This document shows positions 1 to 10,900 of a stretch of DNA of 64,000 bases, piece by piece. Numbering within the stretch: position 1 is the stretch's first letter; each line of letters opens with the position of its first letter. The position numbers and the translations under genes are program-made. Location: positions 6,116,188-6,180,187 of the forward strand of contig OU744454.1 in the NCBI GenBank assembly GCA_916610825.1. The letters are read 5' to 3'. The stretch is from Haliclystus octoradiatus. Lineage: Eukaryota > Cnidaria > Staurozoa > Stauromedusae > Haliclystidae. Below the pieces are notes generated by a model. That model was given only the letters and a program-made list of their open reading frames with translations. It was not told the DNA's origin and did no database searches.

Positions 1-176
<176 letters not shown>

Positions 177-275
177 TAGGTGGATTGTTCCACACCAGTT
201 CTTGGTATAGTGCTCAATGAAATTAATCAGAGCATTTATATAAAATGAGAGTCAAAAATGAAACATTCTAGATTT

Positions 276-317
276 CCGCAACTTCAAGTTTCACATCAGA
301 AGGTGATCATCAGGCGA
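276..317 (-). ncRNA. Hammerhead ribozyme-like motif (left arm)
   Basis: Read on the minus strand: stem I UCGC, CUGAUGA core, stem II CACC/GAUG with a UUCU loop and one C-A mismatch, GAAA, stem III CU/AG, UU at the cleavage position, then stem I GCGG. This is the type I hammerhead order. The canonical CUGAUGA is intact and stem II is slightly decayed. Activity is inferred, not shown. Confidence 0.6.
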
Positions 318-358
318 TTTATTTCGAGATAAGATAAGATATTTATAGGCGAAATAAA

Positions 359-400
359 TCGCCTGATTATCACCTTCTGGTGTGAAACTTGAAGTTGCGG
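359..400 (+). ncRNA. Hammerhead ribozyme-like motif (right arm)
   Basis: Same order as the left-arm motif but on the plus strand: UCGC, CUGAUUA (one change from CUGAUGA), a perfect stem II CACC/GGUG with a UUCU loop, GAAA, CU/AG stem III, UU, GCGG. The G-to-U change in the core probably disables it, while its stem II is better than the partner's. Confidence 0.5.
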
Positions 401-664
401 AAATCTAGAATGTTTCATTTTTGACTCTCATTTTACAGTTAAACAATATACACAAAAGATCAATTATCAGAATTTGTGAAAATTTGATGTAGATAAATGA
501 TTCGGACTCCATCGGGTCAGGAAAAAGATTCACCTGTGGTATTTTTTATTATAATTGTATACAAAATGTTATCAGTTAACTTTACATTTGGAATTTTATC
601 CTCATCAGGGGTGACACCAGAGGCATGGATTGTATTATAAGGTGTGCAATCGCACGTGCACGCC

Positions 665-1130
665 TAAACACTCCATATCGCGTGCGATTAATCTCATGCC
701 GAATGTTTCAAAAAAAAAAATGTTTTCTATATTTTTTTACAGTTCCATCTACTAATATAAAATCATAGGGTGATAGGGCATTTTCTGTGGCTGCTCCAAC
801 TTTATGGAACAATATATCAAAAAGACTTGCAAGATTGTAAATCATTACGTACAATCAAGAGTAAACTAAAAATATGTCTATTTTGCATCTCGTTTCCTCA
901 ATCATAGTTAATTGTTGTATGAAATTTTCGATTTTGTTCGATTTTCGAGTTTCTTAAATTAGCTAATTTTACCTTCTTATTTTTGGTTAGTTTATTATTA
1001 CAAATTGTGAAGCGCTTAGAACGTAACGCTATAAGCGCTATATAAATATTATTATTATTATTAAACACTCCAAATCGCGTGCGATTAATCTTACGCCAAA
1101 TGTTTCAAAAAAAAAAAATGTTTTCAATTT
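665..1130 (+). mobile_element. Truncated LINE 3' end with flanking duplication
   Basis: The stretch about 768-830 encodes a C-terminal tail typical of Jockey/CR1-like non-LTR retrotransposon ORF2 (RAFSVAAPTLWNN...). It is followed by a 3' terminus with a 'gcgctatataaat' box and an ATT microsatellite tail ending near 1061. The flanks 665-738 and 1062-1130 are diverged direct repeats of about 70 bp, read as a long target-site duplication. Confidence 0.75.
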
Positions 1131-1739
1131 TTTTCGTCATCAAGTTCAGTAATGATTCTGATGACATATTTAAATCTCATTTCAATTTCCTGTTTTACTT
1201 AGTTATTATTTATTATTCAATGAACTTCAATCTACGATTATAATGTTTCTAATTCAGCTTGCTGGACAATTATTTGAACGGGGACACATGCTCTATTCCA
1301 TCCAGTTAGGATTTACCAGCAAATGTGATATTAAAAGAATAAATGTGTGTTGCCATGACAACTGATAATCATGACGCATATTGTCATGACAACAATCATC
1401 TGAGGGTGTGCGAAAGTTTGCCTTGATCATTTTAGGCGTGCGTTTTATAGCACCCGTGTCATCTCTATAATACAAATCATGACCAGAGGGGGTACAGGGG
1501 CTAGAGGCTTTTTGTTGAGGACATTCAGTCCTCTTGTTTGGGAAAAAGTTAGTTTTTAAAATACTTTCTATAAACAGCCTCTTTTGGAGCAACTTCAACA
1601 ACAAAAAATTCAAAAGAAAATGTTGAAATGTACAGGAATCTAGGACTTCAGAAGGCTGAATCACTCTTCAGATCTTGGCTTGCCTGACCAGATCATGGAT
1701 CAAATCTGTAGACTAGATACTTAATAGATGTCTACCAAC

Positions 1740-1803
1740 CTCAAATTCTTCTTCTTCGTCGGAATCACCAAAAATATCAGCAATTAGACCACCAACATCT
1801 TGC
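1740..1803 (-). CDS. IWS1: IWS1 exon 3 with LIADIFG motif
   Basis: Acceptor TTGTAG|GCAAG. It encodes QDVGGLIADIFGDSDEEEEF plus E, the recognisable IWS1 segment. The reading frame hits a stop seven codons into the intron, so splicing is required. Confidence 0.75.
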
Positions 1804-4800
1804 CTACAAATAACAAAAACATTTTGATAATGGTGTTTTATTTCCTCAGCACATGGGCCTTCTCAATATTCCTCTTCTGTTGCAGATGATTAAAAATATC
1901 TTTATTTGATCATAATAAATTTTGAGTAAAGAATACAGTGCTAACGCACAACGTAAAGAAATAAACTTTTACATTTAGTTTACATTTTTATGAGAAATGA
2001 GAAAAGGTTTGATTTTAAACAAGATAGGAATGCAAGAGTTTGAATGGAATATGGAACATCGAAATCAGTTTTATTTTAGGATACTAAACAGGGTGGGACA
2101 TCAAAAATCTGAATTTGTGCCTGTCTTCCGGGACTCCCAGTCCCAGAATCTTCCATTTTATTAAACCCTGAACCAGGGAATATGTTTTTGGACGTTTAAA
2201 ATGGAGGTCAAGCAAAAATAAAATCTGAATTACTTAGTCATTAATATAATAATTCATAATCTAATACCGTGACGGCTTCAGGCTAGTGCAAAAGAAGCAC
2301 TTGCATCAGTCAAACATTTTAAGCTCTGGTGGTGCCTAATTCCGCACCGTTTAATGCAAACAAATTTTCTTGTAGCCAATATTTTTCCTTCCGGGATTCT
2401 AATTGTTGTTTCCAAAACAAAAAGTTATATTTTAGGGGCTATGGTCAGATTTACGTATCTTCTTAAGTCTAAAGAAAAGAAAACATATGATTTTACAAAA
2501 TCTAGAGTACAACTATTTCCTTCTAAGTTTCAGCCTTCCAGGAATCACGGTCCCGTTACTGCCCATTTTATCAAACCCCTTTTGTAGCATAGCTATTGAC
2601 AACAGACATACCCTTCTTCTTCATTCCCTTCTTCAGTAACAACATTAGGACTATCATCCAATACGTTATCATCTCCTTCTTTAAAGAAATGTAAAAAAAA
2701 TGTATTCATCAATTTGTATTGTTTAATTTAAAAATAAGCTATTAGATACATTTGCGTAGTGAAACCTGTATATAACAGCCAGCCATGAGAGGTAGATAAA
2801 TTGACCACTATATGCAGGTGGCCTTTATATAACCTACAGGGATGTTTCAATGGAAAATAATAATTCAGGCAGTGATAGAGTGACCACTATAGACAGGTGG
2901 CTGCTTTATAGAGGTGACTGTTATAACAGGTTTGACTGTAATAATAATAATAATAATAATAATATAGAAAACGTAAACAGGGTGTAACAAAGTGAATTTT
3001 CTTACCTGTGGAACCTAATTTTATGTTTAATTTCTTCCAAAATAGAAATCAGAAGATGTTACGGACTTACAATAATCAAATAGAGTGATGTTGTTTACAG
3101 TATTATGTTGTGTAAGTTTTTTCATCAATGATCAGTTAAGAAGTTTATGAATTGAATAAATTTTTGAAAGAACTTATTTCAAAACAAGACCTTCATAAAC
3201 AACTTTTTATCGAAAAACATGTAAAGTCAAACCTGATATAACGGTCACCTATATACAGCGGCCACCTGTCTATAGTGGTCGCTCTTTCATATCCAAAATA
3301 GTATTTTCTATTGAATCAAACCTGTATCTAACGGTCACCTGTCTATAATGGTCAATTTATCTACCTCTCGTAGCTGGCTGTTAAATACAGATTTCACTGT
3401 ATGGGAAAAATTGTGTCCTGGGTATCTACGGCAGTCCAGGAACATGGTTAGTCATTTCCCACCATCGTGATGTCCTAATTGTAAATTAACTTAGTACCGG
3501 TAAGGGTGAATACCCGTTTGAAAAATATCAGCATGTGCTTCTCCTACTCATTTTACCCTTCAGTTAAGAGGATTAGTTTCTTGTTTTGAATATTCAAATA
3601 GATCTTCTGGCTGTGTCAAATAGCACCTTTAACATTTGAGAATTCAATTTATTATTAGTCAAGCCTACAGCCTTCTAATCTTGAGAATAAGTAATAAGTT
3701 TAGTATTAAACCTTTTACCCAGGTTTTCATTCATAAACACAGTTAGCGTCTCTCAATTTAGACAAGTAATTTTGCTTACGGTATGAGATGATGACGTTAA
3801 CCATTGTATATTATATTTAATGCCTTTTTAGGCTGTGTCTATTTTTATCATGTGGTTGAAATAGACATCTATAGATTCTATCCTAAAGAAGACGTACCTT
3901 CAGTTTCTGCGTCGTCAACATTTTCTCGCATAGTTTTTTCAGGCATTCTTGCACTGCTATTAGCATTAAACACATTGCCTTCTCTCATTATATCACTAAC
4001 AATAGCTGTATCAGTTGTAGACATATTACCATCCATATCACCCAAGTCACTAAATGGAGATGGGATTGGTGCATGAAAATCAGTATCATGAAAGTTTTTA
4101 GGACTACGCGGTGTTTCTAATGACTGACTAACATCAGAAGATTTAGTTAGGTTATCCACCTTAGCTGGTGTATCATCGTTTGCTTGAATATCATCTTCTT
4201 TCTGGTCATCTATTTTATTGTCACTGTCGTTAGTTTCCATAATGACATCATCATCAATTTGATTGGTTCTTTTATCATCAGAAGTTGTGTCTTGATTTAT
4301 CTCATTGTCAACATTGTCTTTGTCCTGCTCAACATCATCGTCAACAATGTCTTCATCATTATCAACAACAGAATCCGTATTTATTACTACAGAGTCTTTA
4401 TTTTCTTTCTCAGATCGAGTTCCGCTAAATACATCTTGATCCTCGTCATCGACATCAGATAAATTCTGGTAAGCATTCTCAGGGGATTTGGCATCATATT
4501 TATTGGTATCGACAACATCATGTACAATATCATTGTCATTAGGTGAATTATACCCTTCATTCTTTATTTTATCATCATCATCTATATTCCTGTATACGGA
4601 TGATTGCTGATCTTTATCAGTATCTATCATGTCAGGGTCGTCACTGACTGGTGAGTAATTATCTTCTTCGATATTATCATTATTCAATGATGTCATAATA
4701 TTATCTGGTAAATCGTTGGATTGTGAGATCGTCTTTGTAGCTGCACCTAAACTAGCAAATATATTATCACTCTTTTGTGGAATATTTTCTGGTTCATCAT

Positions 4801-5296
4801 CGTTATCTTCATCATTATTTAAAACAGTATCTTCTAGTTCATCTATAGCACCAGCGTCTTGTTCACCCTTTTGTGGAATAATGTCCTGTTCATCAACATC
4901 ATCTTCATTATCATTTAAAACAGTATCTTTTAATTGGTCTATAGCATCAGTGTCTTGTACATTTTCATAATTTATTTCCTCATTATCTTTTGCTATCTGG
5001 TCTTCAGTATCTTTCATATCGCTATCATTATCTATTATATAACTTTCAGCAGCATCTTCCTCTTCACTTGCGTAATCTTTATCTTTCTGTTCGGCAGATG
5101 ATGGATTGTGATATTCTTCACTTTCTTCTTCGTTTAAATCTGGTGATCCATTGTAGCTAGTTTCAGCTGCCTCTAGATGTTCTGTTTCATGTTTGGGTGA
5201 TTCTTGGACATCATAAATGTCTTCTCCTGGCATGGGCGATGCTAGATTTTCTGCAATATTATTATCAACACAGTCATCTCCGGCAGAAGCGTCCAT
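1740..5296 (-). CDS. IWS1: IWS1 (SPN1) transcription elongation factor, N-terminal part
   Basis: IWS1 binds SPT6 and RNA polymerase II in the nucleus and links elongation to mRNA processing and export. Three exons are visible: 5296-3898, 2678-2612 and 1803-1740, with phases 1, 2 and 0. The start is the ATG at 5296. The first 466 residues are very acidic and Asp/Asn/Glu/Ser-rich, with low-complexity disorder and a duplicated block of about 32 residues (around 117-147 and 149-177). Exon 3 encodes GLIADIFGDSDEEEEFE, which matches from memory the short motif just before the folded core of animal IWS1; that motif is the basis of the call. The conserved C-terminal TFIIS-N-like domain must lie left of the window. 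The last donor (GAG|GTTGGT) is weak; a donor 4 nt downstream is possible. A distant acidic protein with the same motif is the alternative. Confidence 0.72.
2612..2678 (-). CDS. IWS1: IWS1 exon 2
   Basis: Acceptor TTAAAG|AAGGAG and donor GG|GTATGT. It reads EGDDNVLDDSPNVVTEEGNE and on, acidic, in phase with exon 1. Confidence 0.72.
2757..2940 (+). mobile_element. TA-inserting MITE, family T
   Basis: About 180 bp starting AGTGAAACCTGTATATAAC and ending AACAGGTTTGACTG, so the ends are inverted (CAGT.AAACCTGT). Inside are repeats of GACCACTATAGACAGGTGGCC type. Its IWS1-intron neighbour at 3222-3402 is the same family reversed. TA flanks and terminal CAGT suggest Tc1/mariner ancestry. Confidence 0.75.
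2940..2964. repeat. (AAT)n microsatellite
   Basis: Eight AAT units directly after the family T MITE, inside IWS1 intron 1. Confidence 0.9.
3222..3402 (-). mobile_element. TA-inserting MITE, family T
   Basis: Inverted copy of the element at 2757-2940, beginning GTCAAACCTGATATAACGG and ending with the complement of the family start. It lies in IWS1 intron 1. Confidence 0.75.
3898..5296 (-). CDS. IWS1: IWS1 exon 1 (coding)
   Basis: 466 codons plus one base, starting at ATG 5296 and ending GAAG|GTACGTC. It carries the acidic tail and the 32-residue duplication. Plus-strand open frames over 3804-4970 are shadows of its biased codons. Confidence 0.85.
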
Positions 5297-5484
5297 TCTT
5301 TTTTTTTACGTTAGTATCGCAATCCTCTTTTTGATCTATAAAAGATATGGCACTATCAGGCACTATACAAATAGGTACAGGCTAATATGAAATAAAGGGC
5401 AGACAAAAAATGAGGGTCATGCACCAGAAGAAAATTGAAATGTCAGAAATTGGTCATTATATTAATATTTTGTTATATAGCCTG

Positions 5485-5625
5485 CCAGTCTGCAGATAAG
5501 GGCAATTTTTGTCGAGATGTCGGGTGCGCAACAGCAAATACTTTGTTGACGTTTGACCGTAAAATATCTAAATATCGTTGAATCTTGGGTGCACCATTGC
5601 CATAATATGCAGACTGGGTTATATA
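5485..5625. repeat. Palindrome-ended dispersed repeat
   Basis: About 140 bp beginning CAGTCTGCAGATAAGGGCA and ending TAATATGCAGACTGG, so the ends are inverted. It contains GTGCGCAACAGC and GACCGTAAAATATCTAAA. A copy is at 24608-24745 beside the LicD gene. Confidence 0.65.
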
Positions 5626-6111
5626 TAAATGATAGATCATAGATTAGAGACCAATCTTCTTTTCTGTAGATCCTAAATGTCTACTTGACCTAGCAAATTG
5701 GTAACTAAAAATTACATGGACATGTCTATAATGCGCATTAGATCCGGTGCAAGAGAGTCTGAGAGTGTAGGCTCAGACTCCACTTTTAAGAGTTGACATG
5801 CACACGACTAGGCCTATAAAATTCAAAATCGAAGCATCTTATCAATTATAAAATGATAGACTCTAGTGAAGATTAAAAATGCCCAACAGTCAAAATAATA
5901 ATAATTTACTTCTTCAAACTCATCATTTGTCCTGTATTTCGTGGTTTCGTAATCACAACTTTCATTGTTTGAATCATTATCAGTTCAATTTTCAAGAACG
6001 GAGCAAATTTTATTGTTCTTCTTTCACCATGTTAAGAATAATAATATAGCTTTCGAATAACCAATAAACAACATTAAAACACCTCAAATGTTTTGAAAGA
6101 ATTGAACTTAC

Positions 6112-6190
6112 CTGGAAATAACGTGATTCGTATATTTATGAGATTAAATAACACAACAATACGACCTTGAAAATGTGCTTTTGGTTTGAT
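6112..6190 (-). other. Possible 5' non-coding exon of IWS1
   Basis: On the minus strand a strong donor, TTTCCAG|GTAAGTTC, ends at 6112, and a good acceptor (TTTTATAG|ATCAAAAAG) lies near 5329, just upstream of the IWS1 ATG. The pair would splice a leader exon onto the first coding exon. The 5' end of this exon is not defined; this is inference from splice signals only. Confidence 0.3.
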
Positions 6191-7249
6191 TGCGAATCGC
6201 CATAAATTCAAAATGGTGAGGACTATAACTTTCATTGTGAGACCGCAGCCTCCTTACCAGGATGACAGATTGCCTTCATGTAGACCATAGCAGACAAAAT
6301 TATGAGAAAAATATTACTTTCGTAAATCTCTATTTATCGATATTAATAATCCCTGATAGGAAATTTTATCAACTCACCTTATTATTTTTTTCTTATTTTA
6401 TAACTGATAATGAAGATCAATTTTACGAGGGACTCGATGGCTAGATATTGGATTAATGACGTTTCATTAATGTCCCCTGTTTGCAGTGGCCACAGAAATA
6501 TCAAATCAGATTTCAGAGCTGATGACCTCTTCTGCAGATCCCTTGACTTAATCTGAGCATTACATAACATCTCAAACTATAGCTCCTTCCCTGAGCTACT
6601 TAAAGGTGCCAGTCCAATTAGCTAAGCTGGATTATGCTTGACAAGATTTTGTTAAAACACAGCCTTTGCGCTAACAGTAGTAGGTAACTATAGTAGCAGT
6701 ATGCGACAATTTGCTATTCATTCTTATATAATAATAAAATAATTTTCAAAAGCACTTAACAATTTAACTAAAAGATCATTAATACAAATATGAAATAAAA
6801 TTAATCAGTTAACTTTACAATATTACAATAAAAATTACAATATTGTTATGATATTTTTTACAATCAAAATTAGTAGTAAAAAAAACATGGGGAAATTTTT
6901 TACAATGCAAAACCAGCTTGCAAAATTTATATAAAAATAATGTAATGTGTAAATAATAGCATTTTCAAAATTATCTAAATATATGAAATATTAAATTGAA
7001 ATCTAGGCAGAACTGTCCCACCCTAAGAAATACATGGTCTTGTCAAATGTGAAAACCATGCGTATATTGCATACTATAGTAAAAATTTGGGACGTTCAAA
7101 AATTCATTTCATAGATTGAGTAAGACTGCAAAATATTAGCGGCTGTGATTCTCTTTGATTCCATATATTGGTTCAACTTAAGCATATATTGTTTGAAAAA
7201 AACTTGATAATTAATTAATATAAATTATTATTAATATGAAAATAAACAT

Positions 7250-7786
7250 ACTGTAAGTGAGTGGGGATCTGAGGCTAGTCCAGATTCCTATATATTTTAT
7301 TATTATGCATGTGTGTGCGTTAGGCATGTGTATGGGTGTAAGCCATTGGAATTATAAATGAAGCCTATAAGGCATGGTTCATACGCCGTTCTGTACATGT
7401 GCCGATCCTATTCCGGTTGAGAACGGCTTCAGATCGACTACATAAACAATTTGGTTTCAGACGCCGTTCCAAGGATTTCATGCATGAATTCACACATGAT
7501 GAAGGCGTTCGGAACGGGTTAGCAGGCGTTCGGAACGCCTGAACACGGTCCAATTAGTGAAGGCGTTCTTATTCGTTTCATACGCCGTTCTGAAGTCGAT
7601 CTTTGATTTTTGGCAAGAGCATAATAGGATCGGCACATGTACATAACGGCGTATGAACCAGGCCTAAGATATTCATCAATGTAATTCCAAAGGCTTACGC
7701 CCAACAAATGCCAAACACACGCATGTGTAAGAAACTAATAATATCTATAGGAATATAGCCCCAGATCGCCACTTACACATAATTTA
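7250..7786. mobile_element. Nested palindromic elements at the Rab A stop codon
   Basis: The outer element has imperfect inverted arms of about 100 bp (7252-7365 and 7672-7780; ends GTAAGTGAGTGGGGATCTG and its complement). Its centre is occupied by a second palindromic MITE at 7371-7664. The right arm ends within a few bases of the Rab A stop codon at 7788, so the Rab A 3' untranslated region is largely element-derived. Confidence 0.65.
7371..7664. mobile_element. Harbinger-like MITE, GGCCTGGTTCATACG type
   Basis: Inverted ends of about 40 bp (GGCATGGTTCATACGCCG... / ...CGGCGTATGAACCAGGCC) flanked by TAA at 7368-7370 and 7665-7667. A 3-bp duplication is typical of the PIF/Harbinger group. 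It contains several GGCGTTCGGAACG repeats. A related end starts near 36982. Confidence 0.7.
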
Positions 7787-7787
7787 A

Positions 7788-7976
7788 TTAATAACAGCAT
7801 CTTCCTTGACTCTTTTGCTCATATATAGAAGAAGACAATTGTGCTTTAGTATTTCTTTGTGAACTGCTAAGCGGTTTATTATTAGATGTTTCGATTTTAG
7901 GGTGCTTATGTATGACAGGATTTTTACTAAATAATTCCTCCCATTCATCACCATCTATTATATGAGTACTTCCAAC
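7788..7976 (-). CDS. Rab A exon 8 (tail and CC motif)
   Basis: 63 codons including stop: a hydrophilic variable tail ending QGRCCY and TAA at 7788. Acceptor CAG|GTTGGA. Confidence 0.8.
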   Translation of the reverse strand, partial: VGSTHIIDGDEWEELFSKNPVIHKHPKIETSNNKPLSSSQRNTKAQLSSSIYEQKSQGRCCY

Positions 7977-10900
7977 CTGAAATAAACAACAACAAAAAAC
8001 AATTCAGAAATGTTATGTATTTAACTACATAAAAGAATGTTGAAGGAAAGAACAATAACCACAGTAAACACAACCTTTACTTAGATAACACTTCTTAGAC
8101 TGAACTGCTATTGCAACGCACATTAACATAAGAACCGTCAGCATCATGTAGGTGTGACATAGTAGGGGGTAGCTTACAAACACTACAAGAAATAAGTCAA
8201 GAAAATAATAATTTAAGGTTATCATCATCATCATCAGAACTTATTCAGAAACCTTTAAGTTACATGCAACTTATTTTCTAAGGTCTGTTTTTTATTTTTA
8301 CAATGATCATCACATGTCAACAATGACGAACGTTTCATGAAATACACTCAGATGCAAAAAAATTTGCTGAGTTTTAGAATTATTTATGAATGGCTCATGA
8401 ACTATTCATGGATTGATGAACTAAATAAATAAATTCTTCGTGAAACGGTCCATGATTAGTTCATGAATTGTATGGACATCAGTGAACTGCTCATAAACTT
8501 CTTATAAACAGTTCATCGACAGTTAATTAACAATTCGTAACGATTAAATGAATATTTAATGGACTGTTTTTCATACACATATTCCTGAACAGTTAGCTCA
8601 TGGAAATTTGGAAATTCAAACTTATGAACTGATATCATAAAGGTTACAAACAAATAATGAGGTTCGTAAATAGTTGTTCATGAACTGGATATTGAAGGAA
8701 CGGGTTTCTTGAATATTTTGTGAATACAGTTAATGAATATTCATAACACCTTCACAATCAACTATTTATAAGAAGTTCATGAAATTCTAGTTGATTTCAA
8801 GTCTAGGAATAGTTCATGAACTTAGATCTAATAATATACAATTCTTATTAAAAAAGCCTTCCTCTATTATTTGAGTGCCATTACGTGAACTCAACATACG
8901 TGAGTATCCTGCTATCCTAGATTTCAAAAGACTATACAGTGTAACCCGCTTATGTGCAATTCGGATAAGTGAAATTCCCGCTTATCTGCAACCTGGATTT
9001 GAAATCCGTTGAACATTTTTCTGGTCAAGTCCTTGGTAAACAATTTCGGATAACTGCAAATTCGGATAAATGCAATGAAAACTGTTGGCAATTTTGACTT
9101 GCACTTAACCGGGTTACACTATATTGCAAATTCAAAAGAGAATTGATATTTTACTGATTAGTAGGAAATCTCAACAAAAACCAGAAGAAACAAGCTGAAA
9201 AAAACCAATATGGATGAAATAAGCCTCCCCCAACAACACATAAAATAGCAGCAGTTTATAAGACAAAAATCAGTTAATTTTGTTTCCTATAAGATCCAGA
9301 CATTAAGAGTGGAAATTGTTGACGTTCAGGATTCGAAACAAACTATTTTCGATTTTCTATGTCGACTGTAGTTGCAAAATTGCCTTCAAATACAAAAGTT
9401 TTGTTTTCATTGATATGGTAAGAATAATACTAATTAAGCAAAAAGAACCCAATGGATTGATACACAACAATATTGTCGTTTCGATAAGCTATACAATTGT
9501 TGTCCACCCTGCGTCGTTTTTGTGAACACTTTGGAATTAGCTTTTGCATGCAAAAAATAATGAGTCGCAACTAAAGTTGAGGCTCAAAACATTGTAATAT
9601 TCTGGAAAGGATAAACATTTTGTCAGCCACAGCATAACTAAAGCGTCAAAGCGATCTTGGAAATTTGAGAAAAGCATTAAGAAAACTTCTTTTTGTTGTT
9701 GTTGCTGTTGGATTTATCATTATATGGTGAAACCTGTATATAAGGGCCAGCTAGGAGAGGTAGATAACTTGACCACTATAGACAGGTGGCCTTTATATAC
9801 AGGTTTTATTCAATAGAAAATACTATTTCAGTCATTGCAAGAGTGAGCACTATATAGGCAGGTGGCCGCTGTATAGGGGTGACCGTTATAACAGGTTTGA
9901 CTGTACCACAAACTGGGTAAGCTAATAGTTTTTTCCACCGGGGATTGGCTAGTTTGTTAATGTTTTATTTATTGAAATGGATGTGAGTTTTAATGACCGG
10001 ATGCCCCTTATGACGCCAAACTAATAGTGCTCCTGCCAGGGATTGAACCCAAAACCCTGCGAGAAGAGGTCCAATGTCCTAACCACTACACTAAAGCTTG
10101 ATCAATAGTTTCTACGGTAAACAATCGTAAATTCATAATCAATATGTATTTCATCTGTTTTCTTCAACAGTTGATAATTCAGTCGCCTGGAAACTCTATC
10201 AATAGAATCAATAAACTTCTTTCAATCATAAAAATTCAAAGTCAAGACAAACAAAAATGAAATGAGATTTGAACCTATCAATATTTTTGATAATCTTCCA
10301 TACCTCGAATGGATTATTTGAATCTTTCATGTTAACCATTAATTGATTAAAAGTCTATTACAAATGAAAATAAAAAACAAACATACTCATATATGCAATA
10401 ACTGAGCCATGTGGTAGCATGTCTCTTACTCCTGTCACAGACCATTCTATTAGAGCATATTCATTTATCAAATCATAATCAAAGCATTCTCTAACCTTTT
10501 TCTTGTAAAAAACTAACTGAGTTTACAGGGATATGAAATAAGGGGAACACTGGGATCGGCAGGCGCAGGAACAATTATTGAACAATAGAATTCCTGCAGG
10601 CACATTTTTCTAATATTTAAAAGTATTCTGAATCTATAAATAATTCATAAAGATAATCACGCTACTATTATAAATAACATAAGTTTAAATTAAATTGCTT
10701 GACAAGGAAAATTACATGGTCGGCTGGTCGCAGGCACTGCAAAATGTTTTCGACCCTGTTGAAAGGTTTACAATAAAATTTGATTAAAACACGAAACAGG
10801 AAGATATTGAGTATTGTGTATCTTTATGAAAACTTTTAGGTGAATTTCAAGTAGCCTGGAGATTCCTTCAGTTAAAGATATGTGGCTCTCAAACTAGATA

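Larger units (their letters stand above)
177..440. repeat. Palindromic repeat with two hammerhead-like motifs
   Basis: A flank (a TATAGTGCTCAATG-type segment, then CAGAGC) leads into a long inverted repeat: the left arm near 245-330 is complementary to the right arm near 346-436. Each arm contains a hammerhead ribozyme-like core, one per strand. The flank recurs at 28447-28545 inverted, at 34213, at 53235 and at 59765. Its size and hammerhead content suggest a piece of a Penelope-like element or retrozyme, but no reverse transcriptase is visible. Confidence 0.8.
5297..7787. other. Intergenic region IWS1 / Rab A
   Basis: Holds the IWS1 promoter side, a partly palindromic repeat at 5485-5625 that recurs at 24608-24745, AT-rich unique sequence from 6600 to 7220, and a nested palindromic element from about 7250 to 7785. 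No coding exon was found. Confidence 0.6.

Noticed and set aside
1293..1664. 123-codon minus-strand frame downstream of IWS1 exon 3
   Set aside because: It does not resemble the next part of IWS1, and no in-phase splice acceptor was found.
3804..4970. Plus-strand open frames of 84-92 codons
   Set aside because: They lie antisense to IWS1 exon 1 and arise from its GAT/GAA-rich codons; no start context or domain.
8290..8830. CRISPR-like or direct-repeat array
   Set aside because: Repeats are palindromic, irregularly spaced and in a eukaryotic intron; they belong to the TTCATGAA repeat family.
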